A DNA stretch of 64,000 bases from an uncultured Desulfovibrio sp. (GTDB lineage Bacteria > Desulfobacterota > Desulfovibrionia > Desulfovibrionales > Desulfovibrionaceae). Below are positions 7,726 to 17,395 of the stretch, in pieces. Positions within the stretch are counted from its first letter, which is position 1. Each line of letters begins with the position of its first letter. The stretch spans positions 1-64,000 of the forward strand of contig CAJXYU010000001.1 in NCBI GenBank assembly GCA_913063155.1. The letters run 5' to 3'. A program made the position numbers and the translations under genes. Under the pieces are notes generated by a model, which was given only the letters and a program-made list of their open reading frames with translations, had not been told where the DNA came from and made no database searches.

Positions 7726-8397
7726 TTAGTTCCTGCCGACGATCCGGCCGGTGACCTGGGAGTTCCAGCCGGAGCTGTTGCCTTCATCCGGGTCGATGTG
7801 CATGGCCAGATTGAACGAGTCGCCGACACGCACCAGCACCTCTTCGAGGGTCACGGGGCGGTCGGAATCCAGATGCACGCTGACCTTGTCGCTGTCGGCA
7901 ACGCCGAACCTGGAGGCATCGGCCGGGGACATGTGGATGTGGCGCGAGGCCACGATCACGCCTTCTTCCAGGCCGACGATGCCGGTCTGGGAGGCCAGGA
8001 TGATGCCGGGGGTTCCGGCGACGTCACCGGACTGGCGGACCGGAGCATCCACACCGAGGATGCGGGCGTCGGTCTTGGAGACTTCCACCTGGGAGCTGTC
8101 GCGGGAAGGCCCAAGCACGGCCACGTTGTCCATGACGCCCTTGGGACCGATGAGGCGCACGCGCTCCTTGGCCAGGAACTGGCCGGGCTGGGAAAGTTCA
8201 CGGACCGGGGTCAGTGCATGGCCGAACAGCTCCACGGCGTCGGCTTCGCTCAAATGGACATGGCGCGCGGAGAGTTCCACCGGGATGGAGTCGGTGGTGT
8301 TCAGGCCCGCTGCGCTGACCGGGCTTTGGCCCTTCAGTTCGCTGAGGACATTCCTGATGACTCCGCCCAAAATTTCTTCAATGGCTTTTTCGTTCAT
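7726..8397 (-). CDS. pduL: PduL-type phosphotransacylase
   Basis: 223 residues. The protein starts with an amphipathic helix (NEKAIEEILGGVIRNVLSEL), a typical encapsulation peptide, followed by two PduL domains with the metal-binding ARHVHLS (residue about 44-50) and SRHIHMSP motifs. The enzyme converts acetyl-CoA and phosphate to acetyl phosphate and free CoA, recycling CoA inside the shell for CutF. Length (about 210-230) and gene position fit. Acetyl phosphate would then be used by an acetate kinase that is not in this window. Confidence 0.93.
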   Translation of the reverse strand: MNEKAIEEILGGVIRNVLSELKGQSPVSAAGLNTTDSIPVELSARHVHLSEADAVELFGHALTPVRELSQPGQFLAKERVRLIGPKGVMDNVAVLGPSRDSSQVEVSKTDARILGVDAPVRQSGDVAGTPGIILASQTGIVGLEEGVIVASRHIHMSPADASRFGVADSDKVSVHLDSDRPVTLEEVLVRVGDSFNLAMHIDPDEGNSSGWNSQVTGRIVGRN

Positions 8398-8492
8398 CGC
8401 TCGTTTCGCTTACAAATGATAACCGGCGTTCCCTTGAAGCATCATGCAGGGACATGACGCAGTTCCCGTCAGTGTTGGTTCACGGGTGCAGC

Positions 8493-8520
8493 GGAGGGGG
8501 GCGAAGGTTCGACCCCCTCC
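8493..8520 (-). other. Intra-operon GC hairpin between shell gene and pduL
   Basis: GGAGGGGG and CCCCCTCC form eight perfect pairs around a 12-base loop in the 177-base gap between the BMC-H gene and pduL. No T run follows on the minus strand, so it is more likely an mRNA-stabilising or processing structure protecting the upstream shell message than a terminator. Confidence 0.5.
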
Positions 8521-8574
8521 TCCACTTTCGAAGGTCATGAAAACGCTCCCGCGAGGCTTTCACGACCAAACGTA

Positions 8575-8859
8575 TTAACCTTCCGTCTTGGGCAGGATGG
8601 TTTCCACTTCGCCATGCGGGCGGGGAATGACGTGAACGCTGACCAGTTCGCCGACGTTCTTGGCGGCTGCTGCGCCCGCGTCGGTGGCAGCCTTGACGGC
8701 GCCCACGTCGCCACGGACCATGACGGTCACCAGTCCGCCGCCGACCTTGGTCTTGCCGATCAGGGTGACGTTGGCTGCTTTCACCATGGCGTCGGCTGCC
8801 TCGATGGCGCCAACGAGGCCTTTGGTCTCGATCATTCCGAGTGCGTTAGAAGACAACAT
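8575..8859 (-). CDS. BMC-H hexameric shell protein, PduA/EutM type
   Basis: 94 residues, a single BMC domain ([46 protein letters not shown]). It is a close duplicate of the protein at 4786-5067; differences cluster at residues following AANV and at the C-terminal tail. It follows cutF by 53 bases and is itself followed by a gap with a strong hairpin, as expected for an abundantly made shell tile. Pore chemistry cannot be judged from sequence alone. Confidence 0.93.
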   Translation of the reverse strand: MLSSNALGMIETKGLVGAIEAADAMVKAANVTLIGKTKVGGGLVTVMVRGDVGAVKAATDAGAAAAKNVGELVSVHVIPRPHGEVETILPKTEG

Positions 8860-8912
8860 GTTATTCTCCTTTAATTTATTTTATCCGGTATATGTTTATG
8901 TCCCTTCCGGGA

Positions 8913-10352
8913 TTAAGCCATCTGCTTCAGCTGCTCGACTATCATCGCGGTGATGGCGTTGATGTCGACGGACGTGGACTGTTCCCGGCGACCAGCGTCA
9001 TGGCGGCAGGTGCTGCCCAGGTCGTAGGCGATACGGCGCACGTTCATCAGGTTCAACGGAGTGACGTTGTCCGAGGTGGCGCTGCCGCCCACTGCGCCGC
9101 AGCCCAGGGTGAAGGACGGGAACAGGGAGGTGGAGATGCCCACTGCGCCCTGAGTGGACGGGGTGTTCACCAGCATCCTGGACACGGGCTTCTTCAGACC
9201 GAACTCGCGGATGACCTCTTCGTTGCGGGAATGGATGGCCAGGGAGTGGCCCACGCCGCCGTTTTCCAACAGGGCGTGGCAGAGTTCGCAAGCCTCCTTC
9301 CAGTCTTCAACCACGTAGAAACCGAGGAGCGCGGTAAGCTTTTCCTTGGAGAATGGATACTTGGGTCCAACGCCCTTTTCGTCGGAAATCAGCAGACGGG
9401 TTCCGGCGGGGACCGAGATGCCCGCAAGCTTGGCGATGTAGCAGGCGTCGCGGCCCACGATGGCCGGGTTCATGGAACCGTTGCCGCGTTCCATGACGCG
9501 CTTGACCTTTTCCAACTCTTCGTCGTGCAGGAAGTAACCGCCCTGCGCCGCCAGGGTGGCCTTGACCTTTTGGGCGATGCAGGATTCGGTGACGATGGAC
9601 TGTTCGGAAGCGCAGATGGTGCCGTTGTCGAAAGTCTTGGAGGACATGATCTTGGAAACGGCGTCCTCGATGTCGGCGCTGCGTTCGATGTAGGCCGGAA
9701 CGTTGCCCGCGCCCACGCCCAGGGCCGGGGTGCCGGAACTGTATGCGGCCTTGACCATGCCCGGTCCGCCGGTGGCCAGGATGAGGTCCGCGACCTTCAT
9801 GAGTTCGCCGCTGCCCTGGATGGTGGGCACGCTCATGACGCTGACCAGGTCCTCGCTCACGCCGCAGTCGTGCAGCACGCCGCGGATGACTTCCACGGTG
9901 CGTCCGATGCATTTCTTGGCGCTGGGGTGCGGGGTGAAGACGATGGCGTTGCCGGACTTCAACGCGATGATGGACTTGTAGATGGTCGTGGACGTGGGGT
10001 TGGTGGAAGGAACGATCCCTGCGATGACGCCCATGGGCACGGCGATTTCGACGATCTTGTGCTCCTTGTCGTCCTTGAGCACGCCGATGGTCTTCATGTC
10101 CTTGATGGCTTCGATGAGCTTTTCGCTGGCAAGAATGTTTTTGACCTTCTTGTCCTGCACCTTGCCGAAACCGGTTTCCTCCACGGCCAGGGCGGCCAGG
10201 GATTCGGCCTCGGCCTTTGCAGCATCGGCGATGGCCTTGACGATGCCGTCAACGCGTTCCTGACTCAACTGTGCGAATTCGACCTGGGCCTTTTTCGCAG
10301 CACGAACCAGGGAACGTGCTTCCTGAATGGACAGTAAATCCTTATCTACCAT
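8913..10352 (-). CDS. cutF: CoA-acylating acetaldehyde dehydrogenase CutF
   Basis: 479 residues of the aldehyde dehydrogenase superfamily, PduP/EutE type. The catalytic Cys247 lies in FDNGTICASEQS, and VPSTNPTSTTIYK and VGAGNVPAYIERSAD are cofactor-site segments. It oxidises acetaldehyde released by CutC to acetyl-CoA with NAD+. The last 18 residues (VDINAITAMIVEQLKQMA) form an amphipathic helix after a linker, a C-terminal encapsulation peptide. It follows the extended BMC-H gene by 4 bases. All catalytic features look intact, in contrast to the paralogue at 14556-16058. Confidence 0.95.
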   Translation of the reverse strand: MVDKDLLSIQEARSLVRAAKKAQVEFAQLSQERVDGIVKAIADAAKAEAESLAALAVEETGFGKVQDKKVKNILASEKLIEAIKDMKTIGVLKDDKEHKIVEIAVPMGVIAGIVPSTNPTSTTIYKSIIALKSGNAIVFTPHPSAKKCIGRTVEVIRGVLHDCGVSEDLVSVMSVPTIQGSGELMKVADLILATGGPGMVKAAYSSGTPALGVGAGNVPAYIERSADIEDAVSKIMSSKTFDNGTICASEQSIVTESCIAQKVKATLAAQGGYFLHDEELEKVKRVMERGNGSMNPAIVGRDACYIAKLAGISVPAGTRLLISDEKGVGPKYPFSKEKLTALLGFYVVEDWKEACELCHALLENGGVGHSLAIHSRNEEVIREFGLKKPVSRMLVNTPSTQGAVGISTSLFPSFTLGCGAVGGSATSDNVTPLNLMNVRRIAYDLGSTCRHDAGRREQSTSVDINAITAMIVEQLKQMA

Positions 10353-10356
10353 TGGG

Positions 10357-10959
10357 TTACTCCTCTATCTGCCTATATGCATTTACAATCGTTTCAATCA
10401 GGTTCTTCTTGGTGGCCGATTTGATCTCGTCCTCGGTCAGGGAAACCCCTTCCAGGGAACGGGCAATCTGCCGCAACCTGTTGACTTTCATTTTCTTGAG
10501 CTGGGAGACGTTGTGCAGTTCGGGCGCGGCCTTGGGGGCCTCAACCTTCACGGACTTTTCCGCGGAAGCGGATTCTTCGGCAGGCGCCTCTTCAGCTTGC
10601 GGAGCCTCGTCGGACTCTTTGCTCACGGGAACTTCGGCCACGGAATCGGAAGCGCTTTCAGCCTCCTGTTCCTGCACCGTAACCGGCTCGGTGGCGATGA
10701 TTCGGGAAACCTCCTCGTCCGGACGAGCGATGACATGCTCGGAAACAAGGACAGAACCGTCGATACGCCCGATGGCCGCAATGGCGGCGTCCACGGACGC
10801 CCGGACCGCAGACACCTCGCCCGCAACGGTGATGGTCACCAGACCGCCGCCCACAAGGTGTTTCTCCAAAAGGCGCACGTTGGCCGCCTTGAGCATGGCG
10901 TCCGCGCCCTCGATGGCTGCGAGCAGGCCTCTCGTCTCAATGAATCCAAGTGCTGTCAT
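10357..10959 (-). CDS. BMC-H shell protein with Rho-N/SAP-like C-terminal tail
   Basis: 200 residues. Residues 1-90 are a standard BMC domain (TALGFIETRGLLAAIEGAD; VGGGLVTITVAGEVSAV; VIARPDEEV). Residues about 95-150 are an acidic, Ala/Glu/Ser-rich flexible linker. The last 50 residues (LKKMKVNRLRQIARSLEGV ... KKNLIETIVNAYRQ) resemble the small Rho-N/SAP helical domain that binds nucleic acid. Enteric EutK likewise joins a BMC domain to a nucleic-acid-binding-like domain. I chose the ATG at 10959, which has GAGGGG nine bases upstream; an in-frame ATG at 10980 has none. Which side of the shell the tail faces is unknown. Confidence 0.85.
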   Translation of the reverse strand: MTALGFIETRGLLAAIEGADAMLKAANVRLLEKHLVGGGLVTITVAGEVSAVRASVDAAIAAIGRIDGSVLVSEHVIARPDEEVSRIIATEPVTVQEQEAESASDSVAEVPVSKESDEAPQAEEAPAEESASAEKSVKVEAPKAAPELHNVSQLKKMKVNRLRQIARSLEGVSLTEDEIKSATKKNLIETIVNAYRQIEE

Positions 10960-10999
10960 AGCGTCATTCCCCTCAATCATTGAAAATTACGTGTGCGTC

Positions 11000-11929
11000 T
11001 CAGTGCCTCACCACAGAGACAGGAAAATCGTATTTCCTGATCCAGCCCTCGATGCGTTCGAGGTCCGCGTCGCTCAGCTTGGGGTCCCCTTCGATGGGAT
11101 ATTCCCAGCCGAGCTGGTCGTACTTGTTCACGCCCATCTTGTGATAGGGGAGCAAATCCACGCCCTTGAAATTCTTGTAGTCCTGATACGGCTTCAGGAA
11201 GTCTATCAGCTGATGGATCTCGGACTCGCCGTCGTTGCAGCCCTTGAGCAAGGGCATCCTGATCTTCACGTTACAGCGATTTTCCAGGAGCCACTTGAGG
11301 TTGCCCAGGATCATTTCGTTGCGAACGCCCGTCAGTTGGTGGTGCTTGTCGGAATCCATGTGCTTCACGTCGTAGAGGAAGAGGTCCACGAACCCGGCCA
11401 CCTTTTCAATGGTCTCGGGGCGTGCGTAGCCGCAGGTCTCGATGGCCGTGTTGATTCCGCGCCGCTTGCAGACCTGAAGCAGGCTCGCCGCGGCCTCGGG
11501 CTGCATGAGCACTTCGCCGCCGCCCAGGGTGACGCCGCCGCCGGACATTTCGTAGAACGGACGGTCCTCTTCAATGATGTCCATGAGCTCGGAAATGGTT
11601 TTCCGCTCACCGACAATGGCCAGAGCCTGTTCGGGACAGACCTTCTCGCATCGGCGACAACCGACGCATTCCAGGTCCCGGGCGATTTCGTGCCCTGTGC
11701 CCGGTGAAGACCGGTGAATTCCGGACGGGCAGACAGGCACGCACGCGCCGCAATGGACACAGGCGTTCTTTTTGAAGAGGACCTGGAAGCGACGGTATTG
11801 GCCCTCGGGATTCGAGCACCACTCGCAGCGCAGGGGGCATCCTTTGAAGAACACCAGGGTTCGCACACCCGGACCGTCATACATGTTGTATTTCTGTATG
11901 TTGAATATGAGTGCTTTTCTTTCGATCAC
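11000..11929 (-). CDS. cutD: Choline TMA-lyase activating enzyme CutD (radical SAM)
   Basis: 309 residues. The radical-SAM triad is C31-x3-C35-x2-C38 in GCPLRCEWC. A ferredoxin-like insert carries two further [4Fe-4S] motifs, C57/C60/C63/C67 and C88/C91/C94/C98, as usual for activases of the larger glycyl radical enzymes. GGGEVLMQPE is the downstream SAM-contact motif. The enzyme uses S-adenosylmethionine and an electron to abstract hydrogen from Gly821 of CutC. It follows cutC by 54 bases, the typical cutC-cutD order. Confidence 0.96.
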   Translation of the reverse strand: MIERKALIFNIQKYNMYDGPGVRTLVFFKGCPLRCEWCSNPEGQYRRFQVLFKKNACVHCGACVPVCPSGIHRSSPGTGHEIARDLECVGCRRCEKVCPEQALAIVGERKTISELMDIIEEDRPFYEMSGGGVTLGGGEVLMQPEAAASLLQVCKRRGINTAIETCGYARPETIEKVAGFVDLFLYDVKHMDSDKHHQLTGVRNEMILGNLKWLLENRCNVKIRMPLLKGCNDGESEIHQLIDFLKPYQDYKNFKGVDLLPYHKMGVNKYDQLGWEYPIEGDPKLSDADLERIEGWIRKYDFPVSVVRH

Positions 11930-11983
11930 GGTGTTTTCTCTGCTGCTTGCGGTTCTCGAATCCCGGGACGGTGTGACTAGGCG

Positions 11984-14524
11984 CTATATTTCATGCAGCA
12001 TGGTGCGGCTGATGATCTCGTCCTGAACATCCTTGCAGAGTTCGACGAAGAAGGCGCTGTATCCGGCCACGCGGACAACGAGGTCGCGATACTTTTCGGG
12101 GTGCTTCTGAGCATCGAGGAGGGTTTCGTTGTCCAGGTAGTTGAACTGCATTTCGCCGTTGCCCAGCATGCAGGCGGTACGGATCAGGGTAATGATGCCG
12201 TTCTCGCCTTCCGGGGTCTCCAGCAGGCCGGACATGAGCTTGAAGTTGTGCACCATGCCGATATTCATGTTGTCGTTGGCCATCTTGGAAACGGACTTGA
12301 TGATGGCGGTGGGGCCCTTGAAGTCCGCGCCCTGGGTCGGGCTGATGCCGTCGGAAAGCGGCATCCAGGCGTCGCGGCCGTTGGCGGAAGCGCCCAGCAG
12401 CTGGCCGAACGGAGTGTTGTTGGAAATGGACAGGGTGCCGTGGCTCAGGACCGAATACAGGGTCTTGTATTTGCGATGCTCCTGCTCGGTGAAGTGCACC
12501 AGGTCGGCGGCGATGAGGTCGGCGTAATCGTCGTCGTTGCCGTACTTGGGCGCGGCCAGGCAGTCGGCCTTGATCTGCTCGTGCCCCTTGAACTCGGCCA
12601 CCAGGGCTTCGTTAAGCTGCTGCAGGGTGTACTTCTTGTCCTCGAACACGAGCTTCTTGATGGCGGCCATGGAATCCACGTAAGTGGCCAGGCCGCTCCA
12701 GACCACGCCCGGGCCGAAGTTGTACACGGCACCGCCTGCGGACACGTCCCTGCCGCACTCCATGCAACCTTCGTACATCATGGACATGAGCGGTTTGGGA
12801 GCGTGCGTTCTGTGGACGCGCTGGGAGATGACCGTGGCAATGCTGGTCTTCTCGGTGACCCACTTGATCTGTTCCTTGACCGCAGCCTCGAACTTCTCGT
12901 AGGTGTCATACTGGCAGATGTCGCCCATGTCCGGGGTGACCTGCTTGCCGTACCAGAGGGGCACGCCGTGGTTCAGGGCCAGCTCGATGCAGATGGGCCA
13001 CTGGGTGTAGCCGGTGGAGGTCCACTGATAGAGTCGGCCGGACTTTTGCGGCTCGACGCAGCCCATGAGGCAGTAATCGCGCGCGTCTTCGATGCTCACG
13101 CCCTTGGCCAGCATCATCTTGATGTGGGAATCGTCGAAGTGCACGGCCGGGAAGCCCATGCCGGAACGGATGACTTCCACGATCTTCTTCAGATATTTCT
13201 GCGGGGACTTGTTGTGCACACGGGTGGCCAGGGACGGCTGGTAGATCCGCACATGACGCACTGCGTCCATGAGGAGATAGGTCAAATCGTTGGTGGCGTC
13301 CACGCCCTCACGGGTCACGCCGCCCACGCACATGTTCACGAAGGGCTGGTAACCGGCGAAGAACTTGGAACCCTCCTCGGAGGTCAGCCACATCATTTCG
13401 GACATCTTCACCAGCATGCAGCCAGCCAGGTCGAAGGCTTCGTACTCGGTCATGCGGCCCGCTTCGAGGTCGGCTTTGAAGAACGGGTACATGTACTGGT
13501 CCACGCGGCCGATGGACATGCCGGTCTGGTTCTCTTCCAGGGTCAGCAGGGATTCGATGGTCCACACGGCCTGGATGGCTTCCCAGAAGGTGCCGGGAGC
13601 GTGGGCCGGAACGCGGGCGTTGACCTCGGAAATCTTCAGCAGTTCCGCCTTGCGCTTGGGATCGGTTTCCCTGGCGGCCAGTTCGGCTGCGTACTCGGAC
13701 ATGCGCCTTGCGTAGATCATGACGCCTTCGGCGGTGTCGATGATGGACTTGTAAAAGTAGATCCTGTCGATATCGTCCGGGTTGGCGTAGTCCAATTCCT
13801 TCAGGTGGGCTCTGGCTTCGGCCTGGATGTCGAGCATGCCCTTCTTCATGAGGACGACGTCGTAGCCCGGGTTGGAGTCCCCGCCGCCGTTCACCGCATG
13901 GTAGGAGCAGTCGGAAACATAGGATTCACCGGACATTTCCCACAGGCCCGCTTCGCGGTACTGCCCTTCGCAATATTCGTCCACGGACTTGTTTTCCCAG
14001 AACGGGAAGATTTCCTCACGCAGTTCCTTCTTGTCTTCCTCGGAAATATAGAACGGATCCTGGGGGCGGGTGGCGATGGTATCCAGCTCGGCCTTCATCC
14101 AGCGCCATTCAATGTCCGGGGAGAAGGAGCCGGCGCGCGGTGCGCCGTTGGGCGCGCCCACGATGAGTTCGTGATCCTGGATGACCAGCGGAGCGGTCTC
14201 GCAGCAACGCTTGAAGGACTTGCCGCGCATGAGAATGGCAGGCATGCCGGGGTTTTCCTTGGCCACCTGGGTGATGGTGCGCGCACGGTGAATGCTGACG
14301 CTCGGGACCACCTTCAGGAAGTTTTCCTTGAGCTTGACGTGACGCTCGGTCGGGGCTTCGGGAACACCCGCGCATTCCTTGACCACGGCCACGGGTTCGG
14401 CCGGTTTGGGCTTGAGAACTTCTGCGGATACGCCCTCGAAAATTTTCTTCAACGAGGCCCGCTCCTCAGGAGTCAGGTTCTTTGTTGCCTCAGCAAGCTT
14501 ATTAGAGAAACTTTGAAGATCCAC
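11984..14524 (-). CDS. cutC: Choline trimethylamine-lyase CutC (glycyl radical enzyme)
   Basis: 846 residues, the same length as characterised Desulfovibrio CutC. The thiyl Cys489 and base Glu491 lie in MGCVEPQ, the glycyl radical Gly821 in RVAGYSAFF, and the choline-pocket residues Tyr208, Asp216 and Tyr506 fall at the numbers known for that enzyme. It cleaves choline to trimethylamine and acetaldehyde. The N-terminal 50-60 residues before the PFL-like domain include an amphipathic helix ([13 protein letters not shown]) that may act in encapsulation. It is third in the operon, after a tandem shell gene and the CutF paralogue. Choline specificity over glycerol or diol substrates rests on the pocket residues and is well supported. 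Confidence 0.98.
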   Translation of the reverse strand: MDLQSFSNKLAEATKNLTPEERASLKKIFEGVSAEVLKPKPAEPVAVVKECAGVPEAPTERHVKLKENFLKVVPSVSIHRARTITQVAKENPGMPAILMRGKSFKRCCETAPLVIQDHELIVGAPNGAPRAGSFSPDIEWRWMKAELDTIATRPQDPFYISEEDKKELREEIFPFWENKSVDEYCEGQYREAGLWEMSGESYVSDCSYHAVNGGGDSNPGYDVVLMKKGMLDIQAEARAHLKELDYANPDDIDRIYFYKSIIDTAEGVMIYARRMSEYAAELAARETDPKRKAELLKISEVNARVPAHAPGTFWEAIQAVWTIESLLTLEENQTGMSIGRVDQYMYPFFKADLEAGRMTEYEAFDLAGCMLVKMSEMMWLTSEEGSKFFAGYQPFVNMCVGGVTREGVDATNDLTYLLMDAVRHVRIYQPSLATRVHNKSPQKYLKKIVEVIRSGMGFPAVHFDDSHIKMMLAKGVSIEDARDYCLMGCVEPQKSGRLYQWTSTGYTQWPICIELALNHGVPLWYGKQVTPDMGDICQYDTYEKFEAAVKEQIKWVTEKTSIATVISQRVHRTHAPKPLMSMMYEGCMECGRDVSAGGAVYNFGPGVVWSGLATYVDSMAAIKKLVFEDKKYTLQQLNEALVAEFKGHEQIKADCLAAPKYGNDDDYADLIAADLVHFTEQEHRKYKTLYSVLSHGTLSISNNTPFGQLLGASANGRDAWMPLSDGISPTQGADFKGPTAIIKSVSKMANDNMNIGMVHNFKLMSGLLETPEGENGIITLIRTACMLGNGEMQFNYLDNETLLDAQKHPEKYRDLVVRVAGYSAFFVELCKDVQDEIISRTMLHEI

Positions 14525-14555
14525 TATGCTTCCTCCAGTTACAGGGATATTCTCA

Positions 14556-16058
14556 TCATCGATCCGCAGGACCGTTTATGACTTCAATCGCCTCTTTCAG
14601 AATCCGGTGCAGAGCCGCCACCGTCTTCGAATCGTTCTCGTTCATGAGCGCACTGCCCGAACGGCAGGACGCCTCCTCGTTCACGCTCACACACTCCAGG
14701 CAATCCATCTTCCTGACGCCAAACCCGACCTTGCGGACATAGACAAGATTCGCGGGTGACACGTTATCGGACGTGATGCCGCGTCCCGCCGAGCCGCTGC
14801 CGAGGGTCATGGAGGGGAAGAGATTGGTGGTCGCCCCCATGCCGCCGAAGGAGGCCGGGGTATTGACCAGAAGCCTGCCCACGGGCTTCTTCATCGCGAA
14901 TTGACGGATGACCTCGGCGTCGCCGGAATGAATAACCAGGGTGTGGGAATTCCTCTCGTGAAGCAGGAGCTCGATGCACTTTTCGCAGGCGTGCATCCAG
15001 TCGTCCTCCACATAGAGGGCAAGGACCGGGGAAAGAAGTTCCCGGGAATAGGGATCGGTCTCGGAAACGTACTTGCGGCGGGCCACCAGCACGGTGGTTC
15101 CTTCGGGTACGTCGAATCCGGCCCTGCGGGCCAGGACTCCGGCCGAAAGGCCGACCGTTCCCTTCTTGCGCTGTCCGTCGGGACAGAAGAAAAGTTCGGC
15201 AAGCTTGAGCGATTCCTCTTCGCACATGAAGTATGCACCGCAGGACTCCAGCGCCCGGCAGACGTCCCGGGCGATGCAGGCGTCCACGACAATGGACTGC
15301 TCCGCCGAGGGAGCCATGCCGTTGTCGAAGGTCTTGCTGGAAATGATGTCCTTGACGGCCTGCCCGATGTCGGCAGTGCGCTCAATGAATGCCGGACCGT
15401 TGCCCGTTCCCCCGTAGATGACCGGCTTCCCCGCGCAGTGGGCGGCCTGGAGCATGCCCGGCACCCCGCTGACGAGGATCATGGAGGTCGCCCGATGATT
15501 CATGAGCTCCATGGTCCCGCTCTTGGTCACGGTGTCCAGGTAGGCGAGGCATCCCTCGGGCAGTCCGGCGGCCTGGGCGGCTTCGATCATGATGTCGAGC
15601 ACCCGGCCGATGCTTTTTCTGGCCGTGGGATGGGGGGAAAAGATGACGGCGTTTCCTGATTTGATGGCGATCAGGGTTTTGTAGATGGTGGTGGAAACCG
15701 GACTGGTGACCGGACACAGGGCGACGACGACCCCCACGGGAACACCGATGTCCATGAGATGCTTTTCCCGGTCTTCGCCAATGACGCCCACGCAGCGCAT
15801 GTCCCGCAGGTGTTCGCGGACATGGCTGCAGACGAACCGGTTCTTGACGCACTTGTCCCGCCGCTTCCCGCTGTCGGTCTCGTCGGCGGACATGGCCGCA
15901 AGGGCTTCGGCGTGTTCTTCCACCGCCTCGGCCACTCGCTCGACGATCTCGTCCAATTTTTCCTGAGGAAAGGACGCCAGCCGTTTCTGGGCTTCAAAAG
16001 CGTTTTCCGCCAGGATCCTGGCCTGCTGGATGGAGAGCAGATCGTTGTCAACAATCAT
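14556..16058 (-). CDS. Aldehyde-dehydrogenase paralogue lacking the catalytic Cys
   Basis: 500 residues aligned along its length with CutF. Where CutF has FDNGTIC (Cys247), this protein has FDNGMAP: Pro250 (codon CCC, 15309-15311 on the complementary strand) replaces the nucleophile. The cofactor-region segments [11 protein letters not shown] and [15 protein letters not shown] are kept, though GAGNVP has become GTGNGP. The C-terminus has a Cys-rich stretch ([14 protein letters not shown]) and a final amphipathic helix ([19 protein letters not shown]) like an encapsulation peptide. The frame is intact and not decayed, so it is probably a maintained pseudoenzyme, perhaps scaffolding or modulating CutF or CutC. 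A second aldehyde-dehydrogenase gene is common in Desulfovibrio cut clusters. Confidence 0.88.
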   Translation of the reverse strand: MIVDNDLLSIQQARILAENAFEAQKRLASFPQEKLDEIVERVAEAVEEHAEALAAMSADETDSGKRRDKCVKNRFVCSHVREHLRDMRCVGVIGEDREKHLMDIGVPVGVVVALCPVTSPVSTTIYKTLIAIKSGNAVIFSPHPTARKSIGRVLDIMIEAAQAAGLPEGCLAYLDTVTKSGTMELMNHRATSMILVSGVPGMLQAAHCAGKPVIYGGTGNGPAFIERTADIGQAVKDIISSKTFDNGMAPSAEQSIVVDACIARDVCRALESCGAYFMCEEESLKLAELFFCPDGQRKKGTVGLSAGVLARRAGFDVPEGTTVLVARRKYVSETDPYSRELLSPVLALYVEDDWMHACEKCIELLLHERNSHTLVIHSGDAEVIRQFAMKKPVGRLLVNTPASFGGMGATTNLFPSMTLGSGSAGRGITSDNVSPANLVYVRKVGFGVRKMDCLECVSVNEEASCRSGSALMNENDSKTVAALHRILKEAIEVINGPADR

Positions 16059-16125
16059 TTCGTTTCTCGCTCCCGTGCATGATCAGTGCGTTCGGTTTCC
16101 CCTGTTTCCACGCTTCAAGCACCTG

Positions 16126-16743
16126 CTAGGGAAGCAGGTTTTCGATGGCGTAGATTTTGGTGATCTTTTCCAGGTCCGGATGCGGAGTGGGGATGACAAC
16201 GGAACTGTAGACTTCAGCGCCCATGGCTTCCACGGCCTTGACACCGGCTTCCACAGCGGCCTTGCAGGCGGCCACATCGCCCTGCACCAGAACGGAAATG
16301 TATCCGGAGGCGACGTTCTCATACCCAATGAGTTCGACGTCTGCGGTCTTCATCATGGCGTCGGCGGCTTCGAGGACGAAGACGATGCCGAAGGTCTCGA
16401 TCATGCCCATGGCGCGCGGTTTTTCGGCGCTGGGGGCGTCGTTCTCATCGGCCTCCACGCCGTGAACGGAAACGATGTCGCCGACGCCGCGGATGGGACG
16501 GGGCATGACATTCTTGGCGGTCAGCTTGCCGATTTCCTCGGCTGCGGCGGAACCGGAGGCGACCGAAGCCTGGACAGCGGCCACGTCACCTTTGACCATG
16601 ACGGCTACCAGGGTTGAGCCGATGTTCTCGTAGGAAACGAGCTTCACGTCGGCCGTTTTCAGCATAATGTCCGTACCGTAGATGGCCGGAACCATTCCAA
16701 GGGTCTCGATAAGGCCAAGGGCCTCTTCGCCGTAATACCTCAT
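16126..16743 (-). CDS. Tandem-BMC (BMC-T) shell protein, first gene of the cut operon
   Basis: 205 residues with two BMC domains: 1-85 (ALGLIETLGMVPAIYGTDIM; AVMVKGDVAAV) and about 112-195 (AMGMIETFGIVFVLEAADAMM; SVLVQGDVAACK), joined by an acidic linker. Trimers of this kind form larger or gated pores. Unlike the two PduT-like proteins it has no Cys in the first pore loop. I chose the ATG at 16743, preceded by GGGAG, rather than a GTG four codons upstream. It lies about 100 bases from the proposed MerR-type promoter and is the most promoter-proximal gene. Confidence 0.9.
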   Translation of the reverse strand: MRYYGEEALGLIETLGMVPAIYGTDIMLKTADVKLVSYENIGSTLVAVMVKGDVAAVQASVASGSAAAEEIGKLTAKNVMPRPIRGVGDIVSVHGVEADENDAPSAEKPRAMGMIETFGIVFVLEAADAMMKTADVELIGYENVASGYISVLVQGDVAACKAAVEAGVKAVEAMGAEVYSSVVIPTPHPDLEKITKIYAIENLLP

Positions 16744-16841
16744 GTGTACTCCCACTGAGCGGTTACTTCAGTCCAAAGCTTTAACTACTGCCACAACGAT
16801 GCGATCATCAGCAGGCAATTGCTTGTTCGCGTCGATTATCA

Positions 16842-16873
16842 ACCCTAGCCCCTGCCCCATGGGGGAAGGTCAA
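16842..16873 (-). promoter_or_regulatory. MerR-type promoter/operator of the cut operon
   Basis: On the minus strand TTGACC (16873-16868) is followed by a 19-base spacer and CTAGGG/TAGGGT as a poor -10. The spacer holds an imperfect dyad, CCTTCCCC-CATG-GGGCAGG. Long 19-20 base spacers with an internal dyad are the hallmark of MerR-activated promoters. Twenty-three of its first 25 positions cannot all match, but the first 12 and several later bases are identical to the divergent promoter at 17351. Inference. Confidence 0.6.
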
Positions 16874-17350
16874 CACTCTTTTCCTCTTTTGGGAAAAGAT
16901 AAATATAACAATTTGAAATAATTTATTTTATAGAATGAGAAAATTTGAACGACCAAAAAAAAGCGAAGTACTTGGCAACCATTCCCAACAAGAAAGGCTG
17001 CGTCTCTGCGACAAAGAGGAATTCCCGAAAGAAAAGTGGACGAACTTTCCTTTGCCACGGCCACGCAGGAAGGCCATTTTTGGCGCCTAAACTTCGTGAC
17101 ACAAAGGATTTTCGTCAGAAGCTGAACAAATTCTTCCCGAGGGAAATCTTCTCATCCAAAACGATTCCCCACACCAAGAGCGTTGCCTTTTTCTAAAGAA
17201 AAACTACAAAAATTCTTGATTAAACGAGGAAAAAAACGGCTGCTCAAGAAAGGAAATACAACCTGCCAACATTGAAGGAGAAACTCAGTCCTTCTTCCTG
17301 CCCGTCCGGTACGCGTCACCCACTTCGCGACACTAGTGACAAGATTCACA

Positions 17351-17381
17351 TTGACCTTCCCCTTAAGGGAAGGGGTACAAA
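17351..17381 (+). promoter_or_regulatory. MerR-type promoter/operator of the transporter genes
   Basis: TTGACC (17351-17356), a 19-base spacer and TACAAA (17376-17381) form a promoter with over-long spacing. The spacer region contains the perfect dyad CCTTCCC-CTTAA-GGGAAGG (17355-17361 and 17367-17373). The arrangement matches the minus-strand promoter at 16842-16873 in its first 12 bases. The MerR-type regulator at 19166 is the likely activator; that link is inferred. Confidence 0.65.
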
Positions 17382-17395
17382 CTTAATAGGGTCGA

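Noticed and set aside
11993-14581. 862-codon open frame antisense to cutC
   Set aside because: cutC has all catalytic residues in order; the antisense frame has no recognisable domain.
16945-17196. 83-codon plus-strand frame in the cut control region
   Set aside because: There is no ribosome site, the composition is unlike coding sequence, and it lies within an AT-rich regulatory gap.
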